Assembly (NCBI RefSeq): GCF_028609885.1
Contig: NZ_CP063195.1
Span: 1 to 64,000 of the forward strand
Origin: Corynebacterium jeikeium
Lineage (GTDB): Bacteria > Actinomycetota > Actinomycetes > Mycobacteriales > Mycobacteriaceae
DNA length: 64,000 nucleotides
Reading direction: 5' to 3'
Shown: one piece after another, positions 28,674 through 36,573 of the stretch
How the letters are laid out: each line of letters opens with the position of its first letter
Position numbering within the stretch: position 1 is the stretch's first letter
Translations under genes and position numbers: made by a program
The notes under the pieces: model-generated
What the model was told of the DNA's origin: nothing
Database searches by the model: none
Seen by the model: the letters and a program-made list of their open reading frames with translations, nothing else

Positions 28674-28831
28674 GTCGTGTTCCTTCTGATCTGCTGTGCA
28701 GTTGTCTATGGCGGGCAAGTGCTAAGGCATTTTTGGTGGGTGTAGAGGTCAGTTTAGTGACGGGGTGGGACATCCCAGTCGGTAAATCAGCGAGATAATC
28801 GAACGCTTGTCTGCCGGACTGTCTTGTAGCG

Positions 28832-28855
28832 AAAGGTCTGCGGGGTACCGCAGAT
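28832..28855. terminator. Hairpin downstream of dipZ
   Basis: TCTGCGG-GGTA-CCGCAGA gives a 7-bp stem, 10 bp beyond the dipZ stop codon on the minus strand. There is no strong T-run. Confidence 0.45.
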
Positions 28856-28865
28856 CCCGCCAGCA

Positions 28866-30578
28866 CTACCCAAACGTCAGCGAGTAGAGCTCCACGCCCT
28901 TACCAGCCCGCACGCTCAGCTCACCCTGTTGCTGTTCGGGTTCGCGGAGGATGTCCACCGTGCCATCCGAGTTGATGGGGAAGTGGCGGGTAGTGCCGTC
29001 GCCGTAGGCCACGAAGATCTCACCCCGGCCAGAGACCACCAGCTGCACGCGCCTGGCCTGGTAGTTCAGGTGCAACACCGCCGGTTTGTCCACCGGGCGG
29101 ATGGACTGCTCCGCCAACTCCCACTTGCCCTCCAAGCTGTAGTGCAGCGCCTCCGGCTGTACTTTCGCAAACTCGTGGGTTCCGTTCTTGTACTTACCTG
29201 CGGGATCAGAAAAATACTCCGCGCGCCGCGTGCCCAGGTACGTCTCCGGGTTCCGCTGGCGGGAACTGGTGGCGTCATTAGAAGAATCCCCACCTTCCTC
29301 TACCGGCGAAGGCAGCTTGATGCCCGGATTGGCCGCCGACAACAGCTCGCGGACCAGGAGTTCGGTCTCCGCATAGGCGCCCTCGCCCTCGTGGATCTGG
29401 CGGACCTTGCCCGTGTGATCCACCAGGTAATGCGCAGGCCAATAGCGGTTATTGAAGGCACGCCAGGTGGTGAAGTTATTGTCCTGCGCGACGGGGTAGT
29501 GGATGCCCTGGTCGCGGATGGCGGCGGCAACGTTGTGGGCCTCGTGCTCGAACGCGTACTCCGGTGAGTGCACACCTACCACCTGCAGTCCACTATCCCG
29601 GTATCGGTCGTACAGCTTGGTTATGTGCTCGTTGGCGCGCTGGCAGTTGATGCAGGCATAAGCCCAGAAATCCACCAGGGTGATGCTCCGCTTGCCGTTC
29701 ACCTTCGCCGGATGGCGCGGGTCCACAGGCGCTTCGGTATTCTGCCAACCCTCCAGGCCAGCGAAGGCCGGCACCGGCCCGCAGTCCTGCAACCTATCGG
29801 GCGCAGAGTTACGGCAAGATTCCAGGCTGCCAGCGCCACCGCCGTTGGCCTGCTGCAAAGCATTCTTGGTCCTGTCCGAAGCGTTGAACTGCTCCTGCAC
29901 TCCCGCAGTCCAATCCGGCAGCGCCCGTTGCAGTGCCGCCGGAGCGTTGAACGCAATCGCCACAGCCAGCACGATCACCAGCGCGCCCGCACCATAGGAA
30001 ATGCCCTTGCGGTGGGAGCGCACGAAGTCCGCCCGCGTACCGATCTGCTTGCCCGCCAGCGCGAAGAAGAACAAAGGCGTACACGCGCCGACCGCGAAGC
30101 TGACCGCCAGCACTACGCTGCCCCAGCCGATTTGCCCCGTAGCGCCCGCCACGGTCACCGCCGCCAGCACCGGCCCTGCGCAGGGCGAATACACCGCACC
30201 CAGCGCCAAACCAATGCCGAACCCGGAGCCCCTGCCCCTCGTGGTCCGCTGGATCCACCCCGGAATCCGGATCCGCGCGAAGGGCCGTTCCAACTGATCG
30301 CCCAGCGCGGGCCACAGCATGCTCACGCCCACGAGCACCAGCAGCACCACGCCCGCCCAACGCAGCAGATCCTTCGGCAGCCCCAGCGCACTGAGGATCA
30401 GCGTTCCCAGCAGCGTGACCAGCGTAAAGCTCAGCCCAATGCCCGTCGCCACCAGCCACGGCTTGCGCCGCTTATCCGCGCTGACCGCCAGCACGATCGG
30501 CAGCACCGGCAGAATGCACGGCGAAAGGCCCGTCACCAACCCGCCGATCACCCCAATCAGCGCGATGTCCCATCCCAT
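28866..30578 (-). CDS. dipZ: DipZ: CcdA-like membrane domain fused to an exported thioredoxin domain
   Basis: The 570-aa protein moves reducing power across the membrane. Residues 1-225 form a CcdA-type domain with six helices and the Cys-containing motifs LSPCILPVLP and YSPCAGPVLA. The linker is followed by an extracellular thioredoxin-like domain (about 275-400) with WAYACINCQRAN, a CxxC site of the CINC type, and then a C-terminal beta-rich module as in mycobacterial DipZ (Rv2874). In M. tuberculosis dipZ lies between mpt83 and mpt70 in the SigK regulon; here it is next to a SigK/RskA-like pair and a lipoprotein gene. AAGGAG lies 7 bp before the ATG. Confidence 0.92.
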   Translation of the reverse strand: MGWDIALIGVIGGLVTGLSPCILPVLPIVLAVSADKRRKPWLVATGIGLSFTLVTLLGTLILSALGLPKDLLRWAGVVLLVLVGVSMLWPALGDQLERPFARIRIPGWIQRTTRGRGSGFGIGLALGAVYSPCAGPVLAAVTVAGATGQIGWGSVVLAVSFAVGACTPLFFFALAGKQIGTRADFVRSHRKGISYGAGALVIVLAVAIAFNAPAALQRALPDWTAGVQEQFNASDRTKNALQQANGGGAGSLESCRNSAPDRLQDCGPVPAFAGLEGWQNTEAPVDPRHPAKVNGKRSITLVDFWAYACINCQRANEHITKLYDRYRDSGLQVVGVHSPEYAFEHEAHNVAAAIRDQGIHYPVAQDNNFTTWRAFNNRYWPAHYLVDHTGKVRQIHEGEGAYAETELLVRELLSAANPGIKLPSPVEEGGDSSNDATSSRQRNPETYLGTRRAEYFSDPAGKYKNGTHEFAKVQPEALHYSLEGKWELAEQSIRPVDKPAVLHLNYQARRVQLVVSGRGEIFVAYGDGTTRHFPINSDGTVDILREPEQQQGELSVRAGKGVELYSLTFG

Positions 30579-30588
30579 GTTGTTGTGC

Positions 30589-30615
30589 TCCTTCTTCTTT
30601 CTTATTGACGCCCAC
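30589..30615 (-). repeat. Dispersed GGCGTCA/A-rich motif (dipZ leader)
   Basis: On the minus strand it reads GTGGGCGTCA, then ATAAGAAAGAAGAAGGAG. Its A-rich tail contains the dipZ ribosome-binding site. Confidence 0.5.
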
Positions 30616-30681
30616 AGCGCGCGTAGCCGGGGCGCTCATACAAACGAGTTATGTGAATGACTACGGAGCCCATGCGGAAAA

Positions 30682-30720
30682 CGGATTGGATAAAAAATTT
30701 TTTGAAGAAGTTCCAATCCG
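30682..30720. promoter_or_regulatory. Inverted repeat in the dipZ-lipoprotein intergenic region
   Basis: CGGATTGG (30682-30689) and CCAATCCG (30713-30720) are perfect 8-base arms around an AT-rich core that holds AAAAAATTTTTT. It lies between divergent promoters and could be an operator or cruciform. Confidence 0.4.
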
Positions 30721-30809
30721 GTGTGGGGGAGGGCGCCGTATGTACCAATGAAGCGGCCCCGCGACGGGGTCGCGTGGAATACGATCGCTACCCCGAAGGA
30801 GCAGTACAA

Positions 30810-31205
30810 ATGATGATTCGCAAGACTAACTCTGCAGCTAACCGCGCAGCCGGATTCTCCGTTGGCCGTGCCGCCATGGCCGTAGCTCTGACCGGCGTGA
30901 TGGGCTTGGGCCTGGTTGCGTGCAACGAGGACGATGACTCTGCGGACTCCAAGATGAGCGAAACCTCTTCTTCTCAAATGACCAGCGAGAGCAAGATGAC
31001 CGAAGAGAAGATGACCGAGGAGAAGATGACCGAGGAAAACACGGAGAACATGATGGAGACCGAGGAGAGCATGATTCCGGACAAGCCCGCCATGTCTGAG
31101 AAGATGGACAACAAGATGGACGGCAAGATGGAAGACAAGGTCGAGAACATGATGGAGACCGACGAAAGCATGATGCCGGACCTGCAGGGCAAGCAGAACA
31201 AGTAG
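30810..31205 (+). CDS. Met-rich acidic lipoprotein
   Basis: The 131-aa protein has a long basic signal (MMIRKTNSAANRAAGFSVGR), a hydrophobic stretch and the lipobox GLVAC (Cys about 37). The mature part is built of repeats: three MTEE[KN] units, and two copies of NMMET[ED]ESM[IM]PD about 40 residues apart. Met plus acidic residues make up most of it, a composition seen in copper- or oxidant-buffering proteins. AAGGAG lies 8 bp before ATG 30810. It lies in front of the sigma/anti-sigma pair and opposite dipZ, so a role in extracytoplasmic redox or metal stress is an inference. Confidence 0.75.
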   Translation: MMIRKTNSAANRAAGFSVGRAAMAVALTGVMGLGLVACNEDDDSADSKMSETSSSQMTSESKMTEEKMTEEKMTEENTENMMETEESMIPDKPAMSEKMDNKMDGKMEDKVENMMETDESMMPDLQGKQNK

Positions 31206-31239
31206 AAAGCTAGCAGGTCGTAGGCCCAGGGGCACTACG

Positions 31240-31836
31240 ATGAAAACGGTGGCCGTAGTCGATAGAGAAACTCTCGAGAGCTTGATGCTGCTCACCCAGC
31301 AGGGTGATGCGGCGGCTTTCGCACGCCTCTACGACCACATCGCCCCGACTGTTCTGGGCCTCAGCCTGCAGATACTCCACGATCAGGCGCAGGCAGAGGA
31401 GGTCACCCAGGAAGTTTTCATCGAAGTATGGCAGCACGCTGCAGACTTCGACCCAGCCAAAGGCTCGGCCAAAGCATGGATCCTCCGCCGGGCGAGGCTC
31501 CGCGCCATTGATCGCGTCCGAAGCGCTATCGCCACCTTGAAACGGGATGACCGGGAGGCCTTCCTGGTGGCGTCAATAAAAAAAGAAAGCGTGGAAGACG
31601 AGGCCTTGAGGAATGTGCAACGTCACGCCGTGCGGACTGCGCTGGAGATCATGGGCGAGCCGCACAAGACCGCGATTTTGCTGGCCTACTTCGGCGACAT
31701 GACTCACGCGGAACTGGCGGAAGCCACTGGTGTACCGCTGGGAACTGCGAAGACGCGCGTGCGTGATGGGCTTCGTAAGCTAGAGAAGATCCTCAAGGAA
31801 CAACGTGACGCACTGGCGGAAGGGGGTGCCCGATGA
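31240..31836 (+). CDS. sigK: ECF sigma factor, SigK-like
   Basis: The 198-aa protein has the sigma-2 region (LYDHIAPTVLGLSLQIL..QAEEVTQEVFIEVW) at about 27-95 and the sigma-4 HTH (MTHAELAEATGVPLGTAKTRVRDGLRKL) at about 150-185. Its stop overlaps the next gene by 4 bp (ATGA), the usual sigma/anti-sigma coupling. Neighbouring dipZ and an RskA-like partner support the SigK assignment over other ECF groups. Confidence 0.85.
   Translation: MKTVAVVDRETLESLMLLTQQGDAAAFARLYDHIAPTVLGLSLQILHDQAQAEEVTQEVFIEVWQHAADFDPAKGSAKAWILRRARLRAIDRVRSAIATLKRDDREAFLVASIKKESVEDEALRNVQRHAVRTALEIMGEPHKTAILLAYFGDMTHAELAEATGVPLGTAKTRVRDGLRKLEKILKEQRDALAEGGAR
31566..31589 (+). repeat. Dispersed GGCGTCA/A-rich motif (instance in sigK)
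   Basis: GGTGGCGTCA is followed by ATAAAAAAAGAAAG. It falls in the linker between the sigma-2 and sigma-4 domains and reads VASIKKES. Confidence 0.5.
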
Positions 31837-32600
31837 AAGACGAGAAGCCGGACTTCGGCGAGCTAGAGGCCGACCTGGCGGAGTTGGCCGAACCTGTGGC
31901 GCCTCCGCCGCAGTTGAAGTCGAACATCATGGATGCGATCGCTTCGGGCGAGTATCCACAGGTCGCGCCGGGTGAAGAGGTTGGTGCGGATAACGTTGTG
32001 CCTTTGTCGAAGGCGCGCGGGACTCGCCGTGGATTCGCGCGCACTGCCTTTGCCGCGGCTGCCGCAGTTGTACTACTGGCCGGCGTGGGGATTGTGGGCA
32101 TCACCAGCGGGCTGTGGGGTGGCGGTGAGAACGCCGACCTTGCGGAGAACAACACCAACCAGTCCGGCGAAGACGGTGGAGGAGATGTCCCGGAGGTGTT
32201 CTCGGACTCCGAAGGAGCTGGTCAGGGTGCGAATGGCGATGAGCTGATGCAGGGTGCCGAAGCGGAAGACCACATGCACTCCATCATGGCGATGGGGGAT
32301 GTGCGCAGCGTGTCGCTGAAGGCCGAAGGGTCGACGCTGGACGTGGTGGTCTCGACGGAGATGGATTCCGGTGGGGCGATGGTCAACGGTGCACCCGAGT
32401 TGAAGGACGGCATGGGCGCCCAGGTGTGGTCGATCAACAAGAACGGCGCCGCCCGATCAGCCGGCGTGATTGGCCAGGATCCGCACGACAACGTGTGGAT
32501 GCCGCTGCCGGCGGACACGATGATGGTGCGCGTCACCGAGGAGCCGATGGACGGTAGCGCCACGCCGGGTGGGACCGTGCTGGCCGAGGGGAAGCTCTAG
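31833..32600 (+). CDS. rskA: RskA-like membrane anti-sigma factor
   Basis: The 255-aa protein has a short cytosolic N-domain (about 1-65) without a clear HxxxCxxC zinc motif, one membrane helix (about 73-93) and an extracellular RskA-type C-domain (about 145-255: MGDVRSVSLKAEG...VTEEPMDGSATPGGTVLAEGKL). The ending is the RskA signature (EP.GGS..P.G.....). It should hold SigK inactive until an external signal triggers proteolysis. Confidence 0.87.
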   Translation: MKDEKPDFGELEADLAELAEPVAPPPQLKSNIMDAIASGEYPQVAPGEEVGADNVVPLSKARGTRRGFARTAFAAAAAVVLLAGVGIVGITSGLWGGGENADLAENNTNQSGEDGGGDVPEVFSDSEGAGQGANGDELMQGAEAEDHMHSIMAMGDVRSVSLKAEGSTLDVVVSTEMDSGGAMVNGAPELKDGMGAQVWSINKNGAARSAGVIGQDPHDNVWMPLPADTMMVRVTEEPMDGSATPGGTVLAEGKL

Positions 32601-32744
32601 AGAGCAGCGCACTATTTCGGACGTAGAACCTGGGACCTCCGGGGGCACCCTGCACATAATATATGTATGAGTAGTTAGTAAACGCCGCATAGGTTTTATT
32701 AAGATAAGACAGTCTTGTTGAGGTTTTGAAAGGAAAACAGAAGA

Positions 32745-33296
32745 TTGTCGCATCAGAACAATAATCAGAATCCCTACGGTGGCAATGCCCCTCAGCAGCC
32801 GAATGGGCAGCAGTTTCCGCAAGGGCAACAGACGGTCTACGTTGTACAGCAGCCTAAGAAGACGTGGTACAAGCGTGCGGTAATCATGGTTCCACTCACC
32901 TTGGTGTTTCTTTTCATTCTCTTCGTGGGCGGTTGCATGGCACTCGTAGGCGGCGTGGCGAACGAGATGGATAAGGAAAGTAAGAAAGAGCACAACCTCA
33001 CCTACGTTGTGGAAGGTGATGCGCAAGACGCGACGGCTACTTACCACGTTGGCGATAGCGACTCCACGCAGGACTCGGGAATCGCGGCCGGTTGGAAGAA
33101 GGATGTCACCGTTAAGGGCTTCTTCGGTGCATATCTCAGCGTCACCAACGGTATTTACGATACCGGTACCGTTACCTGCAAGATTCTGGTTGATGGAAAG
33201 ACCGTAACGGAGAATACTGCAACAGGTGAGTTCGCAACTGCTACCTGTGATGCGTCTACCACTGAACTCGAGGAAGCTGTAGAGGGCGACAAATAG
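32745..33296 (+). CDS. MmpS-like membrane-anchored protein
   Basis: The 183-aa protein has a Gln/Asn/Pro-rich cytosolic tail, one membrane helix (about 45-70) and an extracellular beta-sandwich of the MmpS type (about 84-170: LTYVVEGDAQDATATYHVGD ... VTCKILVDGKTVTENTATGEFATATC) with two Cys that may form a disulfide. The start is TTG with AAAGGA 10 bp upstream. MmpS proteins accompany MmpL lipid exporters, but no MmpL gene is nearby. Confidence 0.75.
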   Translation: MSHQNNNQNPYGGNAPQQPNGQQFPQGQQTVYVVQQPKKTWYKRAVIMVPLTLVFLFILFVGGCMALVGGVANEMDKESKKEHNLTYVVEGDAQDATATYHVGDSDSTQDSGIAAGWKKDVTVKGFFGAYLSVTNGIYDTGTVTCKILVDGKTVTENTATGEFATATCDASTTELEEAVEGDK

Positions 33297-33453
33297 TCGA
33301 AAGAATGCAACTCTTCACCGGGTTCACGAATCCGATCCTGGTAACCCAGATATTCTCTAAGCTTTGCGTGGTGGTGCCCCCTCCGCTGCAAGTAATGTGG
33401 GGCGAGCGAGCCCAATCAAACCGCAAACCCCAACCCAGGGAGCCCCACGACTT

Positions 33454-33714
33454 ATGACCAGCACAACCGCCACGTATCGCTACACCGACCCCTTCACCGG
33501 CACGCAGCAAACCATCGATGGCCCTGAGGGGAAGGCGTACATGCTGGTAGAACGTGGCGAAGAAGTCCGTGTTGGTGACCCGTTGGGCTTCTACAACGAC
33601 CGCGAAAGCGCCCGCGAGGCCGTGATGGCCCGTCTCAACGAGAAAGCCCGCACCCTGCGGGACTACGAAGAGTACTACGTCACGCACACCACCCTGCGTG
33701 GAGCCCAGCACTAG
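33454..33714 (+). CDS. Small conserved-looking protein of unknown function
   Basis: The 86-aa soluble protein (MTSTTATYRYTDPFTGTQQTIDG...RDYEEYYVTHTTLRGAQH) has no recognised domain. ATG 33454 has GGGAG about 12 bp upstream. It ends 15 bp before the following hydrolase gene and may be cotranscribed with it. Confidence 0.6.
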   Translation: MTSTTATYRYTDPFTGTQQTIDGPEGKAYMLVERGEEVRVGDPLGFYNDRESAREAVMARLNEKARTLRDYEEYYVTHTTLRGAQH

Positions 33715-33729
33715 AACCGACCACCACCC

Positions 33730-35649
33730 ATGCGTAATCCGCGGCGAAGAATCCTTCCGGGCCTAAAACGGCGTGCGAAGTGGGCCTCCCTCACCACGCT
33801 GTCCTACTCCTTTCGTGCCGCCGCCGGCGCAATTGACCTCTACGCCAACCTCTTCCCAGGCGTGCGCCTAAACAGGCGCTATGCCCTGGATCCCCGCCGT
33901 GGCTTCGCCATCATCGGCGCGGAAATCGGCATGTGGAATGCCTTTTCGCCCTCGCTGCTGCCGCACCCTTGGTGGGCCGTCGCCGGTAACGCCTCTACGT
34001 CTCAGGCGGTCGGACACCTCAACGGCACCATCATCGCTAACGCAGTGCTTCCGGCCTTCCGTGCCGCTGGCCTGGACCTGCGGGAGCTGGTGAACAAACC
34101 CGGCTATCGCGAGGCCTACCGTGCCATCCACGCTGCGTTTACCCTGGCTACAGCCGTCGCGGCCTATCGCTTCTACAAGCGTCAGGGCGAGTCCGCCGCG
34201 TTGGTAAACAGCCAGCGCCTAGGCGCCCCCTCCGCCTTCGTTGGAGTGGCCGTCAGCACTCTCGGCTATGGCGCATTCCTGCTGCTCGGCGAGCTACTAC
34301 AGTCCAGCTTCGACTTCACCCGCCATTCGCTGCGCCGGTTCGTCCCCGCCCCCGTTGCTGTGCCTGTGGCCGCCGGGGCGGTGGGCGTCATAGCCTACCT
34401 CATCTCCGACAAGATCCTGCTGCGGCAATTCCTCGAGAAGTTCAACGAGAAGGCCGAGCTCGTAAACCGCCGCGTGTACTGGGGTTACCAGCAGCCTTGG
34501 GAGCCCGAGCGTTCTGGTTCGGTGTGGTCACACGAAAGGTGGATCTCCCTGGGCGCCCAAGGCCGCGTGGTCGTCGGCGGTGGCCCCAGGGCGCGCGACA
34601 TCACGGAGGTCACGGGCCTGGACGATGTGCACGAGCCGATCCGCATCTACGGCGGACTGGCCCCCGGACGAACGCTGGAGAGCATCGTTGAACTGGTAAA
34701 ACGCGAACTGCTGCGGACGGGCGCCCTGCATCGTTCGGCCATCGTTATCCACGCCTCCACAGGCACTGGATGGGTACCGGACTGGCAGCTGGATACCGTC
34801 GAGTTCCTCACGGGCGGCAACTGCGTGAACGTGACGATGCAGTACTCCTATGTGCAGTCGCCGGTGGCCTATGTGCTTGACCGCGATACCCCAGTGCGCG
34901 CTGCCAAGTTACTTATTGACGCCGTGTTTGAGCTGCTAGACGGCATGACCAACCCACCAAAGGTGTTTGTGACCGGCGAATCCTTGGGGGCCTACGGCAC
35001 GGCGGCGGCCTTCGATGGGCTGGAGGACATGCTCGCGAAGGTAGACGGGGCAGTATTATCCGGTGCGCCCCGCTTCACCACGATGATCAGGGACATGACC
35101 ACCAACCGCGGCGAAGGCTCGCCGGAGCGGCTACCGCTGTATGACCAAGGTCGGCATGTGCGCTTCATTAGCCACGCCGACCACCTGGACCACGACTGGC
35201 GCGGCCAGGAGTACGGCCAGGCGTGGCAGCATCCGCGGATGGCCGTGGTGCAGCACGCCTCCGATGCGATCGTGTGGTGGGATACTGATCTGTTCTGGAA
35301 GGAACCCGACTGGCTACGCGAGCCCGGAGCTCGGGGCGTGGCCGCACCCTCCACGCAGTACAACGACGTAGTGGATAAGCTCCGCTGGATTCCGTTTACC
35401 ACCGGCTGGCAAGTGGCCATGGACATGCTGAACTCTAAGCAAACTCCCGCAGGTCACGGGCATAACTACCGTGGAATTATGGTCCCCACCTGGGAGCGGA
35501 TCCTAGGCTCCGACTTGGTGTGCGTACCCCTGAACCCAGAGCTACAAAAGCGCATTACGGATTGGATCACTAAGCATTCGCGGGATACGCGCCGGGAGGA
35601 AGACCGCTTCCTAGACCGATTCGGCTTCGGCGTGGCACGGGAGGACTAG
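33730..35649 (+). CDS. Membrane alpha/beta hydrolase (Abhydrolase_9 type)
   Basis: The 639-aa protein has an N-terminal membrane half with about five helices (residues 25-245). The C-terminal hydrolase domain has the nucleophile motif VTGESLGAYG (Ser near 420). Other landmarks are SGAPRFTTMIRD and FISHADHLDHDW. This two-part layout matches a family found mainly in mycolic-acid actinobacteria. The substrate is unknown; a lipid ester is an inference. It is convergent with the next TetR gene (9-bp gap). Confidence 0.8.
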   Translation: MRNPRRRILPGLKRRAKWASLTTLSYSFRAAAGAIDLYANLFPGVRLNRRYALDPRRGFAIIGAEIGMWNAFSPSLLPHPWWAVAGNASTSQAVGHLNGTIIANAVLPAFRAAGLDLRELVNKPGYREAYRAIHAAFTLATAVAAYRFYKRQGESAALVNSQRLGAPSAFVGVAVSTLGYGAFLLLGELLQSSFDFTRHSLRRFVPAPVAVPVAAGAVGVIAYLISDKILLRQFLEKFNEKAELVNRRVYWGYQQPWEPERSGSVWSHERWISLGAQGRVVVGGGPRARDITEVTGLDDVHEPIRIYGGLAPGRTLESIVELVKRELLRTGALHRSAIVIHASTGTGWVPDWQLDTVEFLTGGNCVNVTMQYSYVQSPVAYVLDRDTPVRAAKLLIDAVFELLDGMTNPPKVFVTGESLGAYGTAAAFDGLEDMLAKVDGAVLSGAPRFTTMIRDMTTNRGEGSPERLPLYDQGRHVRFISHADHLDHDWRGQEYGQAWQHPRMAVVQHASDAIVWWDTDLFWKEPDWLREPGARGVAAPSTQYNDVVDKLRWIPFTTGWQVAMDMLNSKQTPAGHGHNYRGIMVPTWERILGSDLVCVPLNPELQKRITDWITKHSRDTRREEDRFLDRFGFGVARED

Positions 35650-35658
35650 CCCCAGCGC

Positions 35659-36354
35659 CTATTGCGGTGGCGTCAAGTAATCGTCGATTGGCCGCGCGAT
35701 GGCCTGCAGGGCGCGCTCCTCACTAACCCCCAGCATGCGCAGCAAATCCAGCGCTAGGTCGTCCCCGGCGGTCCTGCTGTTTAACGTCGCATCCTCGTGC
35801 AGGCGCTGCCCCAGCATCGCGTTTGCCCCGAAGACAATCGCTGCAGCCGTTTCGGTGCTGGCCACGTGGAAGGAGCCGTCGTCCACGCCCGCGCTGATCC
35901 GCTGGCGCAACTTTCGCACCAGCTCGTTGGGCATGGTGTAGAAGTCCGGGGAGCGGCGAACAATCGACTTCGACAGCGTTGGCACCAGTCGGTGCGCATA
36001 CGCCAGGATGCGGATGTTCATGGCCGCCGCATCGATCGAGTCCAGATCCTGGTCCGCCGCCAGATCAAAGATGCTGGCCAGGTTGTTAACCGCGTACTCC
36101 GCGACCGCGTCGAAGAACTGCGTACGGTCTTTAAAGAAGTTGTAGAAACTGCCGTTGGAAACCCCGGCCTTTTGGGTGATCGCCAGGATAGAGAGGTCCG
36201 TCTGTTCCTCCGCGATCAACTCGATGCCGGCGCGCAGTAACGCCTGTTTGGTCCGCTCGCGACGCGTACCTGCCTGCTCGCTGCGGTTGAAGATGGCCTG
36301 CATCCACGCGGCGGTGTCGATGTGTTGCTCGCCTGTTCGCACGCGCGGATTCAC
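35659..36354 (-). CDS. TetR-family transcriptional regulator
   Basis: The 231-aa protein has an HTH at about 36-80 (ALLRAGIELIAEEQTDLSILAITQKAGVSNGSFYNFFKDRTQFF) with the classical SNGSFYNFFKDR. A DtxR-like box lies about 80 bp upstream, so expression may respond to iron. The likely targets are unknown; the convergent membrane hydrolase and the pabB region are neighbours only. Confidence 0.87.
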   Translation of the reverse strand: MNPRVRTGEQHIDTAAWMQAIFNRSEQAGTRRERTKQALLRAGIELIAEEQTDLSILAITQKAGVSNGSFYNFFKDRTQFFDAVAEYAVNNLASIFDLAADQDLDSIDAAAMNIRILAYAHRLVPTLSKSIVRRSPDFYTMPNELVRKLRQRISAGVDDGSFHVASTETAAAIVFGANAMLGQRLHEDATLNSRTAGDDLALDLLRMLGVSEERALQAIARPIDDYLTPPQ

Positions 36355-36431
36355 CCCTCTTTTGCTTAGTGACGCCTACCGTTACAGCCACACCCGCCCC
36401 AGCATCGCTGGTATTGCGAATATGCATAGCT

Positions 36432-36450
36432 TTCTTTCAGGCTAACCTAT
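36432..36450. promoter_or_regulatory. DtxR-like operator
   Basis: TTCTTTCAGGCTAACCTAT agrees with the 19-bp DtxR consensus (dyad of TTAGGTTAG) at 14 of 19 positions by my count, with one good half-site AGGCTAACCTA. It lies upstream of the minus-strand TetR gene. Confidence 0.45.
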
Positions 36451-36471
36451 CGGCTTCCAAGGTTGCGAAAG

Positions 36472-36570
36472 AAGCTACTCGAAACGTACTCGAAACCTAC
36501 TAGAAACAACTTTCGAGCCTCTGACCTGCGATAAACAACGTACTCGAAAATGTTTCGAGTAGAATGTTAG
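36472..36570. repeat. 99-bp direct repeat, copy A (promoter of the AlbA_2-type gene)
   Basis: It matches 37972-38070 with two differences in 99 bp, exactly 1500 bp apart. It holds three 11-bp iterons (TACTCGAAACG, TACTCGAAACC, TACTAGAAACA; 36477-36509), then an opposite ACTTTCGAG. A perfect palindrome TACTCGAAA-ATG-TTTCGAGTA lies at 36541-36561. A TAGAAT -10 box (36560-36565) overlaps it. Confidence 0.9.
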
Positions 36571-36573
36571 ATT

